From Kiritimatiellia bacterium (lineage in GTDB: Bacteria; Verrucomicrobiota; Kiritimatiellia; RFP12; UBA1067), in assembly GCA_017385345.1 (NCBI GenBank), contig JAFNRY010000123.1, positions 1 to 6,885 of the forward strand: a stretch of DNA of 6,885 bases, in the 5' to 3' direction. The translations under genes and the position numbers were made by a program. The notes below the pieces were generated by a model. The model did not search any database. It was not told the DNA's origin and worked only from the letters and a program-made list of their open reading frames with translations. Shown here piece after piece: positions 1 to 4,915 of this stretch (position 1 is its first letter; each line of letters begins with the position of its first letter).

Positions 1-1397
1 GGATTGCGCTCGAACACGCCATTGTCGGGGACGATGCGTCGCATATGCTCCCAGCCGTTTCCAAGCACGACGATCCGCCCCTCCTCCACGCCAAGCGACT
101 CCGATATCTGCCGCCGTGAACAATTCGAAACCGTGAACACCGTCTTTCTCGCCCGCGCGATCGCGCGATAGTTCGCCAGATGCCAGAGCCGCGACAACTT
201 GCCCTTCAATGTCGCGCGGAACTGTCCGGCATGCTTGATGTAGAATACGTCGTGCAGGCAGGCGAGACCCGGCCGGAGCAACGGCGCCGTGTTTGTCAGG
301 CTCAATATTTCGGCTCCCGTCCGCCAGGCTAACAGAGGCAGCGTCAATTGCTCCCAAAGCGCGCCGCTCAGAAAACCATTCCGGACCACGGAAATATTCC
401 GGAACGGCGGAAGCGCATCCTTCTTGACGCCGCACGGCACCGAAAGCACGATCCGGCCCGGCGCGACGATTTCATTGAGAGCGCGGAGCGTTTCGACCGC
501 GAACCGCTCGAGTCCCGTCGCGCGCCTGCCGGCGAACACGCCATCCACAACGATTCTGTTCGACAGCCTGCCTCTGAAAAAGTCAACGATTCCCGACAGC
601 CTGGCCAGCCTGTGCGGAGAAAAAACCAAGCGCGCAAGCCGCGAAGCAAGGACGAACGCGAACGCACGGAGAGGAAAGCCGTACCGCCGCAAAACCTCGA
701 GTCTGTTCCGCGTACCGTAGTACGCGGCAAGAGCCGACTCCTCTCCTCCGGTAGTCGCGCCGATCTTGTGCCGGACGGTCGAGCGCGGTTCGTAGCGGAT
801 GCGATAGCCGTGCGACCGGGCGCGAAGGCACAGTTCCGCATCTTCATAGTAAAGGAAATAAGATTCGTCCAGCAGGCCGCAGTCCTTGAAGAAAGCTGCC
901 GGAAACAACATGCAGCATCCGCTTGCGAACGTCACGTCGCGCGATTCGTCCGCTTGCACAGGATTCGTTTCATGGTAGAAACCGCCGCGCGTCCGGTCGA
1001 TGTGTCCGCCGCCGTACCATACGCGGCCGGGCTCGTCGGCAAACACGATTTTTGGCGTTGCTATCGTCCGTCCGTCGCCGATGGCGTCTAAAAGCGGATG
1101 CAGAAAATCACGTTCGACCTCCGTGTCGTTGTTGATAAGCAGAACGAAATCCGCCCCGTCGGACAACGCACGGCGGATACCGATGTTGCATCCGGCGGGA
1201 AAACCACGGTTCGCCCCGGAGTCCAGAACGATACAATCGGAGCAACTGGCGCGAAGCCGTTCGAGCGAACCGTCGCCGGAAGCGTTATCGACAATAATCG
1301 TCTGGAGAGCGATACCGGACGAATTCCTGCGAAGCGAATCCGCGGCCGCTTCCGTAAGCGCCGCCTGGCGGTAGTTCACAAGAACGACAGACACCAT
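1..1397 (-). CDS. Two-domain glycosyltransferase (GT2 + GT4 fusion), 3' part missing
   Basis: Reading from ATG at 1397 stays open to the window edge, giving 465 residues. Residues 1-215 form a GT2 (GT-A fold) domain of the rhamnosyltransferase/WbbL type: VVLVNYR (4-10), IIVDNASGDGS (34-44), NRGFPAGCNIG (63-73), LLINNDTEV (86-94, the metal/nucleotide-sugar acidic motif), and DESYFLYYEDAELCLR (177-192) with the putative catalytic acidic residues. After a basic linker (about 225-278) a second domain starts at RIVVDGVFAGRRATGLERF (281-299). Its LHDVFYIKHAGQF (381-393), TVSNCSRRQI (422-431) and RIVVLGNGWE (441-450) are typical of the acceptor half of GT4 (GT-B) enzymes. The GT4 donor half, with the EX7E motif, would lie beyond the edge. 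The predicted role is cytoplasmic addition of two sugars in assembly of O-antigen, capsule or another surface glycan; sugars and acceptor cannot be told. The start is supported by GGAGGA 8 bp upstream. It lies 4 bp after the upstream GT4 gene, so translation is probably coupled. Confidence 0.9.
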   Translation of the reverse strand, partial: MVSVVLVNYRQAALTEAAADSLRRNSSGIALQTIIVDNASGDGSLERLRASCSDCIVLDSGANRGFPAGCNIGIRRALSDGADFVLLINNDTEVERDFLHPLLDAIGDGRTIATPKIVFADEPGRVWYGGGHIDRTRGGFYHETNPVQADESRDVTFASGCCMLFPAAFFKDCGLLDESYFLYYEDAELCLRARSHGYRIRYEPRSTVRHKIGATTGGEESALAAYYGTRNRLEVLRRYGFPLRAFAFVLASRLARLVFSPHRLARLSGIVDFFRGRLSNRIVVDGVFAGRRATGLERFAVETLRALNEIVAPGRIVLSVPCGVKKDALPPFRNISVVRNGFLSGALWEQLTLPLLAWRTGAEILSLTNTAPLLRPGLACLHDVFYIKHAGQFRATLKGKLSRLWHLANYRAIARARKTVFTVSNCSRRQISESLGVEEGRIVVLGNGWEHMRRIVPDNGVFERN

Positions 1398-1401
1398 GAC
1401 G

Positions 1402-2682
1402 CTATTCCTCCGGGGTGAAACCGAATCGCGTCGGGTCGATGCCGAGACGGCGCAGCATTACCCTGGCGAACCTCTTGACTCGTTTGCATTTGCGGCATGT
1501 CAGCACAGGGACGCCCCACAAATAGAAACGCCAATGATCTGCATCGACGTCCGTTTTCTTGAAAAACTGGCGGACGGAGCGCGTCTGCGCCGGTTCCGGC
1601 GGAACATTGCCGAGATTACGCTCGACCATCTCCAACACTGCGGCTCGCTCGCGGTCCGGCGTCGCGTATTGAAGATACATCCTGCGAGATTCGCGCTGCA
1701 TTGCCGGCAATTCCGCGCGATGCGCGTCGAAATAGGCAAGTCCGCCGGAAAGATCCGCGACGGGAACAACTCTGCCGTTTCCTTCGCCCACGATGTAGCC
1801 GGCGCCGACGGTTTCCGTCGCGAGGAGGGCTTTCCCTTGCATGGCCCCCTCCAAAAGCGACAATCCGGCAGGCTCGTCGAGAGACGGCATGCACAGCACG
1901 TCGATGGAATCAAAAAAAGCCTGCTTGCTTTCGCCCGTCACCTCGCCGAGCCAGACGACCGATGCGAGACTCGCATACCGCTTCCGCAACAACTCGCCTT
2001 CCTCCGATCCATCGACGGCGCCCGCTATGCGCAGCTCGACGTCGCAGCGGTCGCCGAATGCGGCGCGAAATGCCGCAAGAAGTTCGCGCAAGCCTTTGCG
2101 GCGGACCGTCGAACCGATAAACCCGAAGCGCAGAACCTCGCCCGGCAGCGCGAATCCGCGAAACGAATCCTCCACGGAATTATTGAAAAAGCGCACGTTG
2201 GGATTGTATTTCGCTATAATCCCGCGCGCATATTCCGAGACCGTGTAGAGATTGTAGAACCCGAGAAAAACGCGGCGGAAATCGCGGTCGTGGGCGAGCG
2301 GCGTCCTGAGGTCGCCCGTCTCGCGGATGAACCATATCGCGGGAATCCTCAAAGAAACGAGAACGTCTGCAAATCTATATGTCTTGAATGTATTGCAGAC
2401 GGCCAAATCGGGGGCGAGGTCCTCGATCCTCCGCCGCAGAACCGACCTGTCTTCCGGGCTCACGGTTTCAACGCGAAAACCTTCATCGGCATACCGGCTT
2501 TCCATCCGCCCGGGCAGCATCGTCCAGACGACGACCCTGAGGCCCGCATCGCGCATGTAGCAAGCCTGGCGCAGAAGCGACCGAGGCGCGCCCGAAAGAC
2601 TCATCTCGTGGGAAATCAGCAATACAAGACGGCTCCCAGGAGCGAATCCTCCAGCCGTTTTGGATATTTCCCCTTTGACCAT
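1402..2682 (-). CDS. GT4-family glycosyltransferase
   Basis: A complete 426-residue GT-B glycosyltransferase. The N-terminal Rossmann half begins with LVLLISHEMSLSGAPRSLL (19-37), the glycine-rich acceptor-side loop of GT4 enzymes, and includes LYTVSEYARGII (145-156). The C-terminal half begins at LRFGFIGSTVRRKGLRELL (184-202), followed by PSLDEPAGLSLLEGAMQGK (266-284). That stretch carries the family EX7E pair, E270 and E278, which contact the nucleotide-sugar donor. No signal peptide or membrane segment is seen, so it should act at the cytoplasmic face. It probably builds a surface polysaccharide together with the next gene; the donor sugar is unknown. An extra tail (about 370-426) contains WRFYLWGVPVLTCRKCKRVKR and ends in a basic region, outside the catalytic fold. 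The ATG at 2682 has a modest purine-rich GGAAGAGAG directly upstream. The gene starts 30 bp after the response regulator stop, and a candidate promoter overlaps that stop. Confidence 0.93.
   Translation of the reverse strand: MVKGEISKTAGGFAPGSRLVLLISHEMSLSGAPRSLLRQACYMRDAGLRVVVWTMLPGRMESRYADEGFRVETVSPEDRSVLRRRIEDLAPDLAVCNTFKTYRFADVLVSLRIPAIWFIRETGDLRTPLAHDRDFRRVFLGFYNLYTVSEYARGIIAKYNPNVRFFNNSVEDSFRGFALPGEVLRFGFIGSTVRRKGLRELLAAFRAAFGDRCDVELRIAGAVDGSEEGELLRKRYASLASVVWLGEVTGESKQAFFDSIDVLCMPSLDEPAGLSLLEGAMQGKALLATETVGAGYIVGEGNGRVVPVADLSGGLAYFDAHRAELPAMQRESRRMYLQYATPDRERAAVLEMVERNLGNVPPEPAQTRSVRQFFKKTDVDADHWRFYLWGVPVLTCRKCKRVKRFARVMLRRLGIDPTRFGFTPEE
1406..1411 (-). promoter_or_regulatory. Ribosome binding site of the GT2-GT4 gene
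   Basis: GGAGGA on the minus strand lies 8 bp before the ATG at 1397 and inside the last codons of the upstream GT4 gene, whose TAG is at 1404-1402. It fixes the start and indicates translational coupling. Confidence 0.75.
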
Positions 2683-2711
2683 CTCTCTTCCGCTTCCGTA
2701 TTCCCGGCGGC

Positions 2712-2720
2712 ATTATACCA
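2712..2720 (-). promoter_or_regulatory. Candidate extended -10 promoter for the glycosyltransferase genes
   Basis: The minus strand reads TGGTATAAT, a perfect TGn plus TATAAT extended -10. It overlaps the final codons and TAA of the response regulator gene. Transcription would begin near 2705, leaving a leader of about 20-25 nt before the ATG at 2682. No good -35 hexamer lies 16-18 bp upstream, which extended -10 promoters can tolerate. In a GC-rich coding region such an AT-rich match is unlikely but not impossible by chance. Confidence 0.4.
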
Positions 2721-3435
2721 TTGCCCGCGTGCATAGTTGTGCACAGCCGCGATATCTGTATCCAGCGCCGCGCACAGTCTCCACAAGACGGCTCGACTCG
2801 CCAAGTTTCTTTCTGATCTGGACAATATGCTGATCAAGCGTCCGCGTCGTCCCGCGATAGGTCGCTCCCCAGACGGTATCGAGAAGCTGATCGCGCGACA
2901 AAACTTCCCCGGGATGTCCTGCAAACATTTTGAGGAGCCCCAATTCCCGAACGGTCAAAGAATGCCGCCGACCGCCATCTTCAGTCAATGTAAAACGGTT
3001 TGCATCGACCAATGCGGCGCCGATTCTGAAAACGGAACCGTCCGTGCCGCCTGCGTCTCCGCCTTTTCTTCCGCCGGCACGTTTCAAAACCGCCGCAATG
3101 CGAGCGAGAAACTCTTTGAGCCGCAGGGGTTTGGCTATGAACTCGTCTGCTCCGAGCCCGAATCCGAGCACCACATCCTCCTCGTTGGATTTTGCGGTAA
3201 GAAAAACCACGGGAACGTCACCGCCGGCCTTGCGTATCTCCATGCACGCTTCATAGCCGCTTTTCACCGGCATCATGACATCGAGTATTACAAGATCCGG
3301 CCGCGCTGCCTCAAAAGCGGCAAGAGCCCGCCCGCCATCGGCGCACGCACGAACCGAATAACCTTCGCTTTCCAGAGCGATCGTCAGGGCCATCCTCAAA
3401 GTATCGTCGTCTTCCGCAAGTATCACGTCCGCCAT
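2713..3435 (-). CDS. OmpR/PhoB-family response regulator
   Basis: A 240-residue transcription factor of normal family length. The receiver domain (1-119) has the acidic pocket E8-D9-D10, phosphoacceptor D52 in PDLVILDVMMP, T80 in VVFLTAK and K102 in FIAKPLR, so every residue expected for phosphorylation is present. A Gly-rich linker (120-132) leads to a winged-helix DNA-binding domain (133-230), with LTVRELGLLKMF (160-171), the recognition-helix region RTLDQHIVQIRKKLG (198-212) and the wing VRGAGYRYRG (221-230). A short tail, CAQLCTRAMV, follows. The ATG is 3 bp after the histidine kinase stop, so the pair is almost certainly cotranscribed and forms a cognate two-component system. Members of this family bind tandem direct repeats about 11 bp apart; such a repeat lies upstream of the kinase gene at 4832-4853. 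The signal and regulon are unknown, and resemblance to PhoB is at family level only. Confidence 0.96.
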   Translation of the reverse strand: MADVILAEDDDTLRMALTIALESEGYSVRACADGGRALAAFEAARPDLVILDVMMPVKSGYEACMEIRKAGGDVPVVFLTAKSNEEDVVLGFGLGADEFIAKPLRLKEFLARIAAVLKRAGGRKGGDAGGTDGSVFRIGAALVDANRFTLTEDGGRRHSLTVRELGLLKMFAGHPGEVLSRDQLLDTVWGATYRGTTRTLDQHIVQIRKKLGESSRLVETVRGAGYRYRGCAQLCTRAMV

Positions 3436-3438
3436 GGA

Positions 3439-4779
3439 TCAAGCCAGTCCTTTCCGGCCAACAGGTTTCAATTCGAGAATGAAAATGCTGCCGCCGCCCT
3501 CTCGCGGCTCATATCTGACATCGCCGCCCATGCCGTGCGCGAGCGTCTTCGCTATGTAAAGACCGAGACCGGTTCCATGGATTTTCTGTGCCAGCGAAGA
3601 ATTGACGCGGAAATATTTCCCGAAAACCGCCTCCGAGAGCTTCTCTGGAATTCCAGGCCCCCGGTCGAGGCATAAAATCCGCGAACCGGCGGCGGAAATT
3701 TCTATCGGACCTTCGCTGTATTTAACGGCATTTTCAACCAGATTGGACAAAATCGTGCGGACGGCGCCCGAGTCCGCCATTGCGAAAGCCTCCTGCACCG
3801 GAGCCGAGACGGACACCCTGCCGCCAGACACCGCCGCAAAAGTCTGTTTTTCAGATTCCAGAAGAGCCGCGAGATCGATTGTCTCTATCGAATATCTGTA
3901 TGCGCCGCTGTCGAGACTGCGCGCGACAAGCAATCTGCCGACCATTGCAGCGAGCCTGTCGGACTCCAGAAGAATCGCCTCTATCGCAACCCGTCGCTTT
4001 TCTTCCGGCATCCTGCCCGAAGCGAGAAGTTCCGCGTTGAGCCTTATGCCTGCGACCGGGGTTTTCAAATCGTGCGAAACGCAATCGAAAAAATCCGCCT
4101 TTCTCAGGGCGTCGCGCCTCTCGTGCCTGCGCAGATGCATGAAATAGGCGCCTGCGGTGAAATGGACGGCGGCAAGCAGCAGAATGATTGCGGCGCAAGC
4201 GACGGCAATGTTTCTTTTTTTCTCGCGGAACTCCGCGCCGCCGTCGCGGCGCGCCGTCTCGAGAACGCCGTCGCCGAGCGGCGGCGCAAGAGGAACTGTC
4301 CCTTTGATACCGGGCTCCGCAGGCCACGCCGGGGAAGCGTAGAGGATCTTGCCGGAATCATCGAGTATTCTGAAAACGGAAACCTCCTCCCCGCCGGAAC
4401 CGGACTGCGCGACTTTGCGGCATATCTCCGGCAGGCGCTCTGCCATATCCCTGCTCCAGCGCATCGGCGGCGCATTAGGCGGTTTCGGCCTGGGGAATGC
4501 GGAGACTTCGTCTGGGCGACCCGGAGAAATGTCCGACCTGCCGGGCGGCGCGCCAGACGCGGTCCAGTCTCCGGACATTTCGGCGTAGCCGAGCACGGCG
4601 CCTAAATGAAGCGCGGCCCGGCTGGCAAGCTCTTCCTTCTCATCCTTGTCTGCGTCGCGCATGACGCCGCCCGCGAGAAAGACGCCAAGTACGGCGATCG
4701 CCGCCGCCGGCAGCAAAATCACTACTGCGAGAAACCTTCCCTCGTGCGCAGGCGGTCCGACATTTTTTTCTGTATTCAC
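3439..4779 (-). CDS. Membrane sensor histidine kinase
   Basis: A 446-residue kinase with an intact catalytic core. A short cytoplasmic N-terminus precedes a first membrane helix (about 16-38), a periplasmic sensor region (about 41-188; Pro-rich at 78-106) and a second helix (about 190-213). No HAMP domain is evident: only about 15 residues separate the second helix from the dimerisation helix. The HisKA domain has phosphoacceptor H236 in CVSHDLKTPVAG. The ATPase domain has the N box NLVENAVKYS (346-355), G1 LDRGPGIP (371-378), F box VFGKYFRV (385-392) and G2 GTGLGLYIAK (402-411). The sensor region matches no ligand-binding fold that I recognise, so the stimulus is unknown. The reading frame starts at GTG 4779 without a clear ribosome binding site, and a TATAAT sits only 8 bp upstream. 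A shorter start at GTG for Val20, preceded at a distance by GAGGGAAGG, is possible but would remove the charged end before the first helix. The regulator gene follows after 3 bp. Confidence 0.95.
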   Translation of the reverse strand: MNTEKNVGPPAHEGRFLAVVILLPAAAIAVLGVFLAGGVMRDADKDEKEELASRAALHLGAVLGYAEMSGDWTASGAPPGRSDISPGRPDEVSAFPRPKPPNAPPMRWSRDMAERLPEICRKVAQSGSGGEEVSVFRILDDSGKILYASPAWPAEPGIKGTVPLAPPLGDGVLETARRDGGAEFREKKRNIAVACAAIILLLAAVHFTAGAYFMHLRRHERRDALRKADFFDCVSHDLKTPVAGIRLNAELLASGRMPEEKRRVAIEAILLESDRLAAMVGRLLVARSLDSGAYRYSIETIDLAALLESEKQTFAAVSGGRVSVSAPVQEAFAMADSGAVRTILSNLVENAVKYSEGPIEISAAGSRILCLDRGPGIPEKLSEAVFGKYFRVNSSLAQKIHGTGLGLYIAKTLAHGMGGDVRYEPREGGGSIFILELKPVGRKGLA

Positions 4780-4787
4780 GCACCGAA

Positions 4788-4793
4788 ATTATA
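4788..4793 (-). promoter_or_regulatory. Candidate -10 box close to the kinase start
   Basis: A consensus TATAAT on the minus strand ends 8 bp before the GTG at 4779. A purine suitable as the first transcribed base lies at about 4781, which would give a nearly leaderless message. No good -35 is found at 16-18 bp; TTGAAT at 4820-4815 is 21 bp away. A promoter further upstream (TAAAAT, 4827-4822) is the alternative. Confidence 0.35.
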
Positions 4794-4821
4794 CTAAATG
4801 CGGAACTGCAATGTATTCAAG

Positions 4822-4827
4822 ATTTTA
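4822..4827 (-). promoter_or_regulatory. Candidate -10 box next to the direct repeats, for the kinase operon
   Basis: TAAAAT on the minus strand lies 7 bp downstream of the second TGTCAT half-site. With a 17-bp spacer the -35 position (4850-4845) falls inside the first half-site. This is the layout of a promoter in which a bound OmpR/PhoB-type regulator replaces the -35, although E. coli Pho promoters usually have about 10 bp here. It would give the kinase message a leader of about 35 nt. Confidence 0.3.
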
Positions 4828-4831
4828 CTCC

Positions 4832-4853
4832 GCCATGACATTGCCATGACATT
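4832..4853 (-). repeat. Tandem 11-bp direct repeat resembling a Pho box (putative regulator binding site)
   Basis: Two perfect adjacent copies of GCCATGACATT lie at 4832-4842 and 4843-4853. A further GACATT follows at 4855-4860, out of phase by 7 bp. On the minus strand the copies read TGTCATGGCAATGTCAT. The E. coli Pho box is built from TGTCA-type half-sites repeating every 11 bp, and OmpR-family dimers in general bind head-to-tail with about this period. The site lies between the two-component operon and the divergent exported-protein gene, and so could control either or both. The repeat is seen directly; binding by the adjacent regulator is inferred. Confidence 0.6.
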
Positions 4854-4871
4854 CGACATTCCAACCCTTGC

Positions 4872-4877
4872 TAAAAT
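4872..4877 (+). promoter_or_regulatory. Candidate -10 box for the exported beta-helix gene
   Basis: TAAAAT on the plus strand matches the -10 consensus at five of six bases. It would start transcription near 4884, about 32 nt before the ATG at 4916. The position expected for a -35 (about 4849-4854) has no consensus but is covered by the downstream copy of the 11-bp repeat. That fits an activator-dependent promoter. Confidence 0.3.
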
Positions 4878-4902
4878 TGCGCCGACGATCGGACAATAAA
4901 AT

Positions 4903-4908
4903 GGAGGA
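4903..4908 (+). promoter_or_regulatory. Ribosome binding site of the beta-helix protein gene
   Basis: GGAGGA lies 7 bp before the ATG at 4916, a canonical spacing. It fixes the start of a reading frame that then shows a clear signal peptide. Confidence 0.8.
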
Positions 4909-4915
4909 ACGGCAT

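Noticed and set aside
348..1091. Overlapping plus- and minus-strand frames of 150-250 codons in the first kilobase
   Set aside because: They are shadows of the GT2-GT4 gene, whose frame is open to the window edge and carries clear GT2 and GT4 motifs.
1396..2736. Long plus-strand open frame of 446 codons opposite the GT4 gene
   Set aside because: It mirrors the minus-strand gene in GC-rich DNA. The protein is Arg/Ala/His-rich with no domain, while the opposite strand has a full GT4 with its EX7E motif.
2737..3675. Plus-strand open frame of 312 codons across the response regulator and kinase end
   Set aside because: It lies opposite two well-supported genes, spans their junction and shows no recognisable motif.
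4868..4897. Plus-strand TTGCTA...GACAAT as a promoter with an 18-bp spacer
   Set aside because: Transcription would begin at about 4904, within the Shine-Dalgarno sequence, so the message would lose its ribosome binding site.
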